NCBI RefSeq assembly: GCF_037893015.1 | Contig: NC_133660.1 | Coordinates: 160,270,184-160,334,183, forward strand | DNA: 64,000 nucleotides | Origin: Macrotis lagotis | Lineage: Eukaryota > Chordata > Mammalia > Peramelemorphia > Peramelidae | Direction: 5' to 3' | Part shown: positions 22,155-32,799 of the stretch, piece by piece | How the letters are laid out: each line of letters begins with the position of its first letter | Position numbering within the stretch: the stretch's first letter is position 1 | Made by a program: the position numbers and the translations under genes | The notes under the pieces: model-generated | The model's database searches: none | Told to the model about the DNA's origin: nothing | Seen by the model: the letters and a program-made list of their open reading frames with translations, nothing else

Positions 22155-22510
22155 AGCTTCAGTAAAAGGTTGCAGGAGTTGAATGGTAAAGCAGAGATGG
22201 TCACCTTCGTAGAAAAGTTGAGAAGATGACAACTGCAGAGATAGAATGGCACCTTAAGAGAATGATAGGACCATATCAAAAATACTTAAAGAGGCTTTGT
22301 TATCACCAGGACAAAATGGGAGGAACGATTTTTGGTAATGTAATATTCTAATATTTCCCTTCCTGATATTGAGGTATCTAGGAAATGGAAGTATGAATTA
22401 GAAAAATTGCTTCGTGAGCTTGAAAACAAAGTAAATGAAGTTCAATGATCTCAAAGAATACTTTATTTAGGTTATGATAAGCCTGAATAAACTATCTCTA
22501 ATGTGCTGCA
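22155..22510 (+). pseudogene. Possible processed pseudogene of an unidentified coiled-coil protein
   Basis: Three plus-strand stretches in a row read like protein. 22155-22226 gives SFSKRLQELNGKAEMVTFVE... 22217-22348 gives VEKMTTAEIEWHLKRMIG.. and KYLKRLCYHQDKMGG. 22350-22445 gives VSRKWKYELEKLLRELENKV. The frame shifts by two and then returns, and stops follow at 22446 and later. The composition is charged with heptad-like leucines. I cannot name the parent gene. It could also be chance or part of an unknown element; no poly(A) tail or duplication was found. Confidence 0.3.
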
Positions 22511-22519
22511 AAATAGAAT

Positions 22520-24895
22520 ATTTGCTACTGCTATCATCTCTATTTCAATCAGTGCTCTCCTTTGACCTATTGTCAATTTCTATTTGTCAATATAAAATTT
22601 GCTACAGCAAGGTATAATACCCATGTGACATTGTTTTTCATTGATTACACCTTAGTTTTACTGGATCTTGATGGAAAATAAATCAAAAGGTATTTGATAC
22701 ATATAGGCAAGTTGCAAAAAGTTGTCAACCCAGGAAAAGTAATGGGAAGGATGTCATCAGAGAAATAACCTTTTGAATGACCAGAAAAGAATGTCGATTG
22801 ATCGTGTAGTAAGAGTGAAAAACAATCTGATGAACAGTTTATATATTTCATCAATAGCTACACAATTTCAATAAAAATATAGAAAGATTCCAATGGTTGT
22901 GTGACCCTTCTTTGGGGCAATTTGCAGAAAGATATGGGTAAAATTTATACAGACTAAATACTGATAGGCAGAGAGTTATAATGCATGAAGGAATGCCCAA
23001 GTCAATGAGATCACAAAACCATCAGAGTATCAATTCTTGGTGATATATTGAGAGGTAACATTTTATCAGTGAAATTTCTCCAAATCTCACTGGTGAACTT
23101 GTTTCACTGATGCAAATTACTTCTGTAAAAGTTTCTCAAGAGCCTTTCATTTCTTGCTTAATTTGTGGATTCCAGAAAATTCCAAATAACAAAATGGTAC
23201 TTCCAACCCTAAGGTATTAGTTTTTTCCCTGACATATGTCTACTGGCAATTGTCCTTAAATTAAGGATTCATCTTTTCCCATCTTTTCCTTTTCCATCTT
23301 CTGATTCCTGACTAAAGTAGTACAATTCCCAAAGACCAGACAATGAATTTGACATTCAGAGAGAATAGCTCACTTGTCCTTCACATAGCTAGTGATTGAA
23401 TAGGACATTTGGAAAATATATAGGTTTCTTATTTTCTGTACTGGGGCTAAGAGTCCCCAGATTTGTTGAGGCATTTTTCTGGTAAAATTAAGTTCCTTGG
23501 TGTCATCACATATGAAGGAAAGTGGGGAAGATGCAAAAAAATACATTATTTTGTCAAATATACATATCATTTAAAACTTTTTGAAAAGAAGAAACCCAAT
23601 ATTAAAATTGTCTTGCAAAAATAGAGACCTTTATGATTTGTTTGTCATCTTCTTCCTACAAGTTTTAACATAATATGGAGCATATCCCATGACAGCTCAT
23701 AAAGTGTACCACTTCCACCAAATCACTAGTTTTTATGGAGACAGTAATGAACATAGGATGCCTTAGTAAGAGTTATAAAAATGTAGACACTTCTGACATT
23801 AAAAAAACAAGTGGAAGTATTTTGTAAACCAAAAATATTCAAATATTGTAAGAAATGAGAGTGTTTTTGGACCCAAACTACCATATAAAGATCTGCAGAC
23901 TTACCAACACACTATTTCTTCTGGATTTATTGTGATTCTCCATTTTTAATGCTAGAGTCCTGACTTATTTAAAAATAGTTTGCAGGTGCCTGTGAGTAAA
24001 TCCCAACTGATTTAAAAAGCAGGAAGGAAGAAAAGAAGAAGAGAGGAAAAAATAAATCCAAACAGGCAAATGCCTAAAGGAAATAAATGAGAACTCCTTA
24101 AAATGGAAGCTGTTTGATGGATCTTTTCTCCATGTGCAAATATCCCTCAGCATGCCCTGAGACAGATGAGTTTGAAGCTGGTGGCTTGGGTATACAAGTC
24201 AAAATGTGATGTCTTTCTCCCTGCCCACATTTCAGGGATTAAGATGTTTCAGATTCTTCTGAGTTCAATCAGTGCAGAAACCCCTTGGTATCTCAAATAT
24301 TCCTATGCCATACACTGATATGACTTTAATAACCTTTTTTCATCTTATCTGCAATACTGTACTTATTTACTGTTCTTTGACAAGTACAGAACCTGATTGA
24401 AAAGAGCATTTTGGAATATTAAGGATACTGAACAAATGAGCAAATATAAGAAGAAAGTATTAAAGGATTAAGGACAAACACAAAATGGAGAAGAGTACAT
24501 GACAGGCAAAATTGAAATATCTTTGAAGTGAAATTTTGAAAAATGGTATTTGTGAGGACTTGATTAAATTAATCAAATTTAATTCTATCAGTAATATAAA
24601 ACAATTTCTGCTGAACTTTAAAGCATGTCCTTATCCTTCTTTGGACTGTCATTTGTTTAGATATACCTCAAAGCCAAGTCACCAGGATATCTTTACAGAA
24701 CTTGGACCTGCAAGAGCAAAACTACTCACTGCCATTGACAGTGGTACCTCTTTGAGACAGAGTGTGAACTATGTGTTCACAGGGTGGAAAACTGAGCCAA
24801 ACTGGCCAAACTCCCACCACAGGTCATTCTGAAGTACCAGTTTAGAATTCAGACCCCAGAACTTGAACCTCAAACTATGTGCATAGCCACACATA
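22520..24895. other. Unassigned 2.4 kb stretch
   Basis: AT-rich, mostly unique-looking sequence. A motif near 22970-23030 (gcatgaaggaatgcccaagt) looks repeat-like but I cannot place it. No gene or RNA is visible. Confidence 0.35.
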
Positions 24896-24902
24896 CACAC
24901 AT

Positions 24903-24903
<1 letters not shown>

Positions 24904-24937
<34 letters not shown>
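24904..24937. repeat. (AC)17 microsatellite
   Basis: Perfect run followed by AT-rich degenerate sequence to about 25010. Confidence 0.95.
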
Positions 24938-24938
<1 letters not shown>

Positions 24939-25014
24939 ACTTATATAATGAACATACATACATATATTTGTGTAATATATATGTAGATATAAATTTATGT
25001 ATATATCTTTAACT

Positions 25015-25730
25015 ATGCTCAAAGACCCTCCTTATATATCTTGAACTAAACTCAGTGCTTAATTTCAATTTTGGGGATATCTCCCAGAAAACATAGGTAT
25101 AATAATTTTTAAAGAGAATAATTATTTCACAAAGCTTCCTTCCCTCTTTCTCAGAAAGAATGCCATTTCCCCCTTTCTGCCCCTATATCTCTTGGCAGAA
25201 TCATACAGAGATCATTGTGGCTGCTTGAATGAAACTAGTCTGTTCACCCCAAATGCTGTACATCAATAGGGAGCAGCTGACAGTTTCTGTGTTTGAAGCA
25301 GTTAAGTGCCCTTGTTTAGCAGCACTTCCAGATTAGTAGGAGAATGGCAGGACTATTTTCAGATGGAATATTACACTATTTTGGACAGCATGAAAAGGAA
25401 GTTAAAAGCTCTTGATCATTGCCTGTAGCTAGCAGACAGACAACTTTAGCCCTTTCCTCTCATAAAGTATCAAGAAAACTTACCATGCTCCTTTTTTATC
25501 AGAAGGGTTAAATGTAGTGATTATAGCTACTGTTTTTACAGGGGCTTTAGCCTCTCATCCAAAGCCACAGAATTCTCACTCTAAAAGCCCACCATCAACT
25601 CTACATGCCAGTCATATCACATTTAGACACAGAGAAATTGAAAGAAATGTGTCTGGTCATGGGACATAGTGTGTCAATGAGTGTATTAATGGGCTTGATC
25701 CTACAGGCAAAAGATCAAGGTCTACTTTAC
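25015..25730. other. Unassigned 700 bp stretch, possibly unique
   Basis: 25255-25450 is complex, repeat-free sequence, including cagttaagtgcccttgttta. No frame or RNA is supported. Confidence 0.35.
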
Positions 25731-25734
25731 GCAT

Positions 25735-25840
25735 GTGAGATAGTACAATGGATGAAGTGTTGGGTCTAGAGGCAGGAAGACATAAGCTCAAATCCAACCT
25801 CTGACACTTAATTTTATGAAACTAGTCAAGTCTCTCCACC
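25735..25840 (+). mobile_element. tRNA SINE head, sense
   Basis: Contains gatagtacaatggatgaagt, ggtctagaggcaggaagaca and caaatccaacctctgacact; it is 3' truncated. Confidence 0.7.
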
Positions 25841-26084
25841 AGTTATTGTTTTTACAATAATTATTATTATTGTAATTGCCTGGAGAGCTTTCAGTTCCTT
25901 CGACAGTTTCTTATAATTTCCTGTTATTCATTGTTGGGGTGAAAGGTAAGGAAAGGAAGAATCTTTTTTCTTTGATGGTTTTTGTTATTGTTGGCAGTGG
26001 TGGTGGTAGTGGTAGTGGTGTTGCTGATAAGATGGCTTCTGAAAACACAACCTAACACAAAGTAAACTAAGTGTTATTTTGGCA

Positions 26085-26200
26085 AGGTGCAATGGAAGGC
26101 ATCAGAGGTACCAGATTAGATTATCAGTTCTGCCATTTACTATCTGTGTGACTTTGGACAAGTCACCACTTGAATTCCTAGGACCTTTAGGCTTAAAACT
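26085..26200 (+). mobile_element. MIR-like SINE, sense
   Basis: Has gttctgccatttactatctg, tgtgactttggacaagtcac and a degraded 3' part. Confidence 0.7.
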
Positions 26201-26334
26201 ACATTGCTTAACAGTAACTAATCTGCATAGGTAAGGAAGTTGATTGAACTAGTGAGATCACAAGTCTGATCCGAAAACAAACAGTTGCCTTGACAAATTC
26301 GTATAGAGAAATTGATGCTGAATATTATAGCCCC

Positions 26335-26450
26335 ACCCCTCACCCCCATCACTAACCACCTGTGTGACCTTGAGTAAATCATAACCTTTCTGGGTCTAGG
26401 GTTCCTTAATTGTAAAATGAGGGAACTGTAACAGTTCATTTGAGTTCTCC
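26335..26450 (+). mobile_element. MIR-like SINE, sense
   Basis: Has cacctgtgtgaccttgagta, aatcataacctttctgggtc and taattgtaaaatgaggg. Confidence 0.7.
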
Positions 26451-26814
26451 CACAATAAAAATTACATCATTACTTATGATCCAATAGCATTTTATCATAT
26501 TCATAGAGCAGGAGAAAAATTTATACTTTAATAAACATATTGTTTTAAAAAATCAACTAAACAGCCTTAGAAGATAAGAACTATGATCAGCACAGCGATT
26601 AATCACGATTCCAAAGGATTAATGATAAAGAATCCTGCTCATGTATTCCTTACCAAGAGGTGATGGACTCAGTATGAAGAATAAGGTTAAAGAGAAAATA
26701 AAAGAAGTTGGATTATATTACCTCTGTGGTCCTTTCTAGTTTTAATCTATAATCCTATGAACCTCATCTATATATAAGTTCTGCTTATGAAATACTAAAA
26801 TAACATTCATGATT

Positions 26815-27045
26815 AACAAAGTACTCCAAGATTTACAAAGTACTTTACATATATTCACTTATTCAGTTCTCACAATAACCCTGTGAGGTAGCTACCCTGA
26901 TTATTCTAACTTTGCCAAGGAAAAAAATTGATGTTAGTATCAATGAAGTGACTTGCCTAGAGTCACAGCTAGTAGGAAGTGACTGAGTCAGGATTAGAAG
27001 GCTTGAATCTAAGACCAGCCCTTGATTTACCATGCCACCTCTCTG
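26815..27045 (-). mobile_element. MIR-like SINE, antisense
   Basis: Begins with gatttacaaagtactttaca, then cacaataaccctgtgaggta, gtgacttgcctagagtcaca and gagtcaggattagaag. Confidence 0.8.
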
Positions 27046-27068
27046 TCTTTGAAATAAAGTAGAAATGA

Positions 27069-27267
27069 TCTTATTGTCTGATCTTACTATCTCTTATACT
27101 TTATGTTGCTTCGTTAAGGATATGATTTCTCTCTCATCACATTTACTTTGGATCAATGTATACCATGGAAACAATGTAAAGACTGGCAAATTGCCTTCTG
27201 TGGGGGGAAGGAAGTAAGATTAGGGGGAAAATTGTAAAACTCAAAATAAATAAAATCTTTAAAAAAA
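27069..27267 (+). mobile_element. Very short L1 3'-end insertion with perfect 18 bp duplication
   Basis: Only 199 bp of L1 3'UTR: gatcaatgtataccatgg, aaacaatgtaaag, a G-rich patch and an A-rich tail. The duplication gaaataaagtagaaatga is exact at 27051-27068 and 27268-27285. It is a severely 5'-truncated copy and looks relatively young. Confidence 0.9.
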
Positions 27268-27584
27268 GAAATAAAGTAGAAATGACACTCAGAAAACAAA
27301 CAAAAAGACAAAGACAGAAAAAAGTTCTGCACCAGAACTCTGTGTACATATACACAAAGGAGGTCCATATGGGCAATAATACAAATTTAAGGACATTTTG
27401 GAATTCATTTTTGATGTACCCAAGGGAGGGGAAGATAGAGGTACCATGTAAGCCCCTCGGATCAGTGGCAAATTCATTGCTCAATTTGTATCCCCAAAGG
27501 CCAGACACAATGTCTTGAACATGATAGACTTGTGATATCTGTTTGAAACAGATTAATTTCATAAGATAATCATAGAAATTTAAA

Positions 27585-27765
27585 ATTTTAAAGGTAGAAG
27601 ATTCATGAACTTTGGAATGTTTGTGTTGAAAGAGACGTTAGCTAGAGTTCACATATAATCCAACCTCCTCCTTTTTAAGATGAGGGAATTTCAGCCAAAA
27701 AGGTTAAATGAGTGGTCTCAAAACTACTTAGTGACAAGGACAAGAAATAGAACCCAAGGTAAATG
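27585..27765 (-). mobile_element. MIR-like SINE, antisense
   Basis: Has gttgaaagagacgttagcta, tataatccaacctcctcctt, aagatgagggaatttcagcc, then ttaaatgag..tggtctcaaa. Confidence 0.65.
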
Positions 27766-28074
27766 TCTCTGCTGAAGTATTCCTCTTCTCAGGCAATCAC
27801 CAAAGGGAATCTGCTTTGGACTGAAGTCATGTTCTGCTTTGAAAGCCATTTCATTATATTCACTAAACTGTGGCAAAATCAGAGGCAGCTGGTTTTAACA
27901 GACAGTAGGGGAGGTTACCTACCGTTGAGTCAACATTTAGTCCAAAAATTTTCCATCTCTTTAGAAGACTATGTAATTCAAAACAGTGTGATTCCTAACA
28001 GTAATGCCAGAGTTGTCTTTTCAGTTTGCTGAATTCTACTCGGCATGGCTCTTGGTTGTCACTTTGCAAGGATA

Positions 28075-28258
28075 CAGCATAGGGTATGGAAAGAGCACCA
28101 AAATAAGAATTGAGAAACTGAGTTCTAGACCCAGCTCTGGCATTGCATGTCTTTGGGCAAGCAATTTCAGCTCCCAGCACCTCAATTTTCTCATCAGTAA
28201 AATGATGATGCGGAACTAGGTCATTCCTAAGATCCTTTGTCTAGAATTCTATAATCCT
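28075..28258 (+). mobile_element. MIR-like SINE, sense (cluster member 1)
   Basis: Has gtatggaaagagcacc, gagttctagacccagctctg, tttgggcaagcaatttcag and aattttctcatcagtaaaat. Confidence 0.8.
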
Positions 28259-28289
28259 GCTCTAAATTGAATGTGTCAAAGTAATCCCT

Positions 28290-28425
28290 AAGGAAAGACT
28301 GTTGCATTTGGAATCAAAAGACCTAGGTTTGAATTCTGATTCTGCTAATTAATAGCTATATGATTACAAGCAAGTAAAATCACTGCTCTTTTTTTTCTGT
28401 TCCACCAATAAAATGAAAATAATAT
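28290..28425 (+). mobile_element. MIR-like SINE, sense (cluster member 2)
   Basis: Has tttggaatcaaaagacctag, gtttgaattctgattctgct and a short 3' part ending aaaatgaaaataatattt. Confidence 0.75.
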
Positions 28426-28431
28426 TTGTAG

Positions 28432-28655
28432 AAGAAGCAATCTGGTATGGATAGAGACCTGACTTAATTCTAGAAGATCTGGATTCAGATGCTGCCTCTG
28501 ATAACACAGTGACCCTGGATAAGTCATCTGTTCTCTCATTGGCCCCATGCAACTTTCTAAGACTTCAAGTTTCTAAAAAAGTTGTTGATCTGTACACAGA
28601 GAAGGAACTTCTACCCAGGAAGTTCCCTCTACCAATAAAATCACAGGTCAGTATT
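28432..28655 (+). mobile_element. MIR-related SINE with long tail, sense (cluster member 3)
   Basis: Has gaagatctggattcagatgc, cagtgaccctggataagtca and the tail cccaggaagttccctctacc, then aataaaatcacaggtc. It is the most complete copy of this tail subtype in the window. Confidence 0.75.
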
Positions 28656-28689
28656 ACGATCAATTACTTGTATTGCTGGTCTAATAGTG

Positions 28690-28885
28690 TCAAAAGAGCA
28701 ATTAATTGATAACTGGAGGGTCTGGATTCGAATCCCAGCTCTGTTGTTTGTTTGGTTTTTTGCCTAAATGACTTTGGACAAATCACCTCCCCTCTTTTGG
28801 CATCAGTTTTATCATCTGTAAAATGGACTGATTGAATCAGTTGCCCTCTAAGGTCCCTTCTAGCCATAAGTCTGGGAAATTATGT
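28690..28885 (+). mobile_element. MIR-like SINE, sense (cluster member 4)
   Basis: Has ggtctggattcgaatcccag, gactttggacaaatcacctc, atcatctgtaaaatgg and ctaaggtcccttctagcc. Confidence 0.8.
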
Positions 28886-29149
28886 CTATCTTTCTTGACT
28901 GTTTTGAACACAGATAAAATAGTGTTTGTGGAAGTGTTTTGTAAACAATTAAGTACTATAGGGGATTTGGAGGTAAACATTTGTTCCAAAATTAAAGAAC
29001 CTAGAAACAATCCCATTTCTGACATTTGCCATATTTCCCTATGTATAAGATCCTCCCATGGATAAGACGCACCTTAATTTTGGGTCCCTAAATTTGAAAA
29101 AAAAAATAAATGTATTACATAAAGTTATTGAACTTGTTTTAGTCATCAT

Positions 29150-29420
29150 AAAATTCATACCATCAAAACTCCCATCCATGAGTTCATTCTGATCTGTGTT
29201 TGATGACAAATCACTGACTTAGGAGAGGCTCTGACCAATCTCCTGCCCATGCTCTGGTCTAAGGTTGACCACAAGCATTACCTATGGACACATGCTTAGT
29301 CCATTCCATTTCATGTACCTGAAGCACCATTTGTGTCCTTTGAAATCAGTCACTTCTTTTTCATCAGCAATTCTTCTGGCCTCCTGCTAAACCATTTTTG
29401 TGGACACAGGAATTCCAATG
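29150..29420 (-). pseudogene. Relic of pogo-family transposase, DNA-binding domain
   Basis: Minus-strand translation from about 29416 reads PVSTKMV, a stop, QEARRIADEKEVTDFKGH, then KWCFRYMKWNGLSMC. This matches the 'A..IA.E.G..DFKGS.GWC.RFM.R..LS' segment of the HTH/CENP-B domain in pogo, Tigger and related transposases. It decays after that, and no DDE catalytic domain was found. Confidence 0.65.
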
Positions 29421-29846
29421 GCCCTTTGCTCTTCAGTCTATCTCTTCAATTCTCTCTCTAACTCAGGTCATTTGGTTGACTTGCCTCTCATGGCCTTCTT
29501 CTGCCGTGGCATTGTCAGGAAGGTTTCTTCTTCCGGCAGCCAATCTTGGATTGGTTTCTCAGTTGGAGGAGAATCAAACCAACATTCAGCAGCAAAATTT
29601 CCATTCACTTTTGCAAACTGGATCACTCTAAACTAAAATTCAACATTGTATGAAAATTTTTTATGAATCATTGCTGGGCAGAAGGTGGCAAAAAATAATC
29701 TAATATACTGGTAACAAATGTGAAAAAATGAGTGCAAAGACAACAAAAGCAAAAAAGTGGGAAATTCAAGTTTAAAAAAATCTATAATCACATTATAAGC
29801 TGTTCCCAGTTTTTAGACCCCAAATTTTTCAAAAACAGATTCATCT

Positions 29847-29990
29847 GGGAGTGACTAGGTGGTGCAGTGGATAGAGCACTGGCCCTGGAGTCAGGAGTAC
29901 CTGAATTCAAATCTAGCCTCAGACACTTAATAATTACCTAGCTGGGTGGCCTTGGGCAAGCCACTTAACCCCATTGCCTTATTAAAAAAG
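29847..29990 (+). mobile_element. Short A-tailed tRNA SINE nested in the DNA transposon, sense
   Basis: Has gactaggtggtgcagtggat, ctggagtcaggagtacctga, gccttgggcaagccacttaa and an A run. It is flanked by gattcatct at 29838-29846 and gatgcatct at 29991-29999, one mismatch. Confidence 0.9.
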
Positions 29991-30149
29991 GATGCATCTT
30001 ATACATGGGGAAATACAGTACTTACAACCTGTGTGACTAGGTGAGTGACTTAACCTATCTGGGCTTCAGTTTCCTCACCTATGAAATTAAAGAGTTGAAC
30101 TATATGACCTGATTCCCTTTTTGCCATAGACCTGTTTTTATATGAATAT

Positions 30150-31085
30150 AGTCAACTACTTTAATTTTGTTTAGAATCTTTCAATAACTCTCCACTTTGG
30201 GATTGGTAGAAGTATATGTCCCTCCCTACAACTGCCTCCCAAAACACATATGTGACCTCAGTCCAGGTCAGAATAATCCCTAAAGAAATACTAGGAAGTT
30301 CCTTCCCACTCTTTCTAACTCTCTCCTCCCATGAATTCTGGGTAGTTCAGCATTCTTTTATTCCAAGAATACAATCCTCTATCTGATCCAGCAAGGCAGA
30401 CATAGAAACAGTTGACACAGATATGGTTCATTTGAGAAAATTACACTTGGGCTTTTGCCATTAGATGTTTTAATAGCTAAGATCTGCTGAGATGCTGATA
30501 CGTGCCCAACAAATGAGTTCTTGTAGAAGAGGGGCAGAATTGTGAATTTTAGCACTAGAAGGGACATTAGAGATTGAACTATGATGAACTCTTTGGGGTG
30601 ATAGGCTTGGAATCGTTTGTTTATTTGGATAAATTAAAAATCAATTAGGATGCTAAAATAATATCAGTTATTAGAGTAAAAGGCAAGCTCCTGATTCTAT
30701 TCTCATGGAGGATGATGGTGCACCAATGGGATTCTGGAATAGGTTCAGTTTGAATTAGATCACTTCTCAGGTCCCTTCCAACTCTGAGAGTCTGACATAT
30801 TCTTCCTATACCAAAAAGAAATTATCACAATTATAAAAAATAAAGGTCCCCCTCCATGATTAGTAAGCTGAATTGGTCCTCAGATCTCAGTTCTTTGTTT
30901 GCTTGTTTCATCCAAGAGTCATCCAGAAAACCTTGTCTAATGGGTGCCACATTTTGTTGTTGTTGCTTTCTTGCTACTTCCTGTAGCTCCCCTCTCTTCC
31001 TTTGTAAGAAGGCATTCTTTTTAATTCTGCTCCTAGTATGTTCCTCTCTAAGACTGCTTCATCCTGGCTACTGTCTCTTGTAAGT
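30150..31085. other. Mostly unassigned 940 bp stretch
   Basis: Only MIR scraps are seen: agcactagaagggacattag near 30550 (antisense) and aggtcccttccaactctgag near 30770 (sense tail). No gene is visible. Confidence 0.4.
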
Positions 31086-31089
31086 CTAG

Positions 31090-31720
31090 TGTTTGTTTGT
31101 TCATTCCTCTCTGGCGGATTTTAAAATCCAAATCGCGGCAATAATTCATTTTTTATTGTTCTTTTGCTTAGCAGCAACACATGTACAGTAGCAGTGTTCA
31201 CTCTTCAGGGGGATAATGGCATTTTTGGAGATTTTACTGTAGTCATTACTCTTGCTTCTTTATTAAGAGACTTGACTTTAATCTTCTGCTTTAGCTATAT
31301 GGTTTATCTTATGAATATTAATATACAACCCAAAGGGATCTATCCTCTGAATATGAATTAGAGAGGGCTTTTTATATTGGAAAAAATAGAAAGCCATTTT
31401 CTGGTGTGTGCATCTTTCCGGGGTGCCCTACCTCTAATTTAATCAGCATGTAGTCATCATGTATGCCACCAACGCTCCAGGCCACCAAGTAATTGAAATG
31501 ATTCAAGCTTGTTTAATAAAGTAATTTCAATTATAGGAGGAGTTGAGTCAGAAAATGTCAACTGTACAAACTTTATATTGCCTGAAATAAGCAATAGGGC
31601 ACCAAAAGCCCCAAAAGAAAGTGCCATTAGGGGAAAGTTTAACTCTTTCTTACTCTGAAATGGGTATTGTTCACAAGAGACTGGCCTCCATTGGGGGGAA
31701 GTATTGGTCAAAGAGTCCAA
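31090..31720. promoter_or_regulatory. Candidate conserved non-coding element
   Basis: Repeat-free and AT-rich with several retained CpGs (31113, 31133-31135, 31420, 31472), unlike neighbouring decayed repeats. It contains clustered homeodomain-like TAATT/ATTGA cores at 31435-31450 and 31488-31540 (gtaattgaaatgattcaagc). No reading frame is convincing. This is inference from composition only. Confidence 0.3.
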
Positions 31721-31739
31721 GTTTGATCACTCATAGAAA

Positions 31740-32480
31740 GACACAATAAAAAAGCACATTTATAATTCAGGGCCTTATACTTTATAGACTAGAAGACTTG
31801 CCTTGGCCATCTCCTAGATCTAAGATTAGATCTGCCTTAAACAAAGTAGATGATAGTCACCAATCTTTTCTTTAAAAATCTCTAGAAAAAGGGAATCCTC
31901 AGAGTTTGAGTCATATAGTCATGAATATATACTCAAGTTTTACATTTTAACAAGTTAAGAATTACTTTACCCATCACCATCAATCCTAAAATGTTCCATA
32001 AATCTGTTTGTCCTTTTAAAAACACAAAATACTCAAATTTTCATTGTTTCTCCTTCTGTTGAATGTGTTGTTATCCTTTTAGCCTATTCCTTTCCTGACT
32101 TAGAAATGTGTAAATGCATACATTTTAATTATCTTAGTCTTTTTCCACATCACAACATATTGTTCTTTTTCTTTCTCCTCTCATTAAGTCCATGAACTCT
32201 CTTACTCTAAAGCCATAGTTTGCCTTCTCTTTGTTTCCCATAAGCTTAGCTAAGTGCCTTCAAAAAGACTGTATAATCTTTTTCAGGATCTCAAACCCCT
32301 TGTAATGAGAAAGGTCTTCCTAAATCCCTCCCAGAATAATTCAGTTTTCTTTCTTTTCCTATTGCCAGAGGACAGAAGAAGCAGCTGCTTTCTACTTTTT
32401 GATATAGGAATAAAACTTCCTTTGACGACATTTCAGCAGAAACTTAATTTTGTGAATACAGTCAACAAATTGGATATCTA
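31740..32480. other. Unassigned 740 bp stretch
   Basis: 31800-31960 may be a very old CR1/L3 fragment, but the match is too weak to call. The rest is unplaced. Confidence 0.3.
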
Positions 32481-32484
32481 ATGC

Positions 32485-32660
32485 CATTTGATTCAGCAAA
32501 TGATTATGAAATATCTACTGGGGAGATCATTATGCCAAGTACTAGGTAAAATAGAAATTCTAGATTAGTTACTATCCCTGTCTTCAAGGAGTTTACAATC
32601 TGGTAAGCAAATAAGACAAACATAAGCAATTCCTCATATTCACATAGTATGCCCAGAAGA
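32485..32660 (-). mobile_element. L2-clade LINE 3' end, antisense
   Basis: Has atgaaatatctactggggag, tatgccaagtactaggtaaa, ccctgtcttcaaggagttta and caatctggtaagcaaataag, the antisense L2 tail order. Confidence 0.65.
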
Positions 32661-32799
32661 AGCCTAGTCAAAATCATTTCCATACTGAAAAGGTTAAAGA
32701 ATGTTGTCTTTTTCTCATATTGAAAATGCTTCAGTAAGTGTTGCATTCCTGTTATCCCCATATTTACAATGATTAATTTGATCATAAGCAGTTATATGA

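Larger units (their letters stand above)
29029..30018. mobile_element. pogo/Tc2-like DNA transposon
   Basis: Ends are inverted repeats: ccatatttccctatgtataa on the left, and ctgtatttccccatgtataa read from the right. Both continue into an at/taagacgcac..aaattt-type subterminal repeat of about 60 bp. The right flank is TA and the left flank TG, consistent with a mutated TA target duplication. The interior holds a relic of a CENP-B-like DNA-binding domain. The element is about 845 bp without the SINE inserted at 29847, so it is a deletion derivative of a longer autonomous element. Confidence 0.75.
28960..30140 (+). mobile_element. MIR-like SINE split by a DNA transposon, sense
   Basis: The left part (28960-29028) ends cccatttctgacatttg; the right part (30019-30140) begins with ta then cttacaacctgtgtgacta. 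Together these match the MIR sequence ctgacacttactagctgtgtgac, so the DNA element at 29029-30018 landed inside this MIR. Confidence 0.75.

Noticed and set aside
24536-24832. 98-codon plus-strand frame as a gene
   Set aside because: No recognised domain and no splice or start context; the length is within chance for this sequence.
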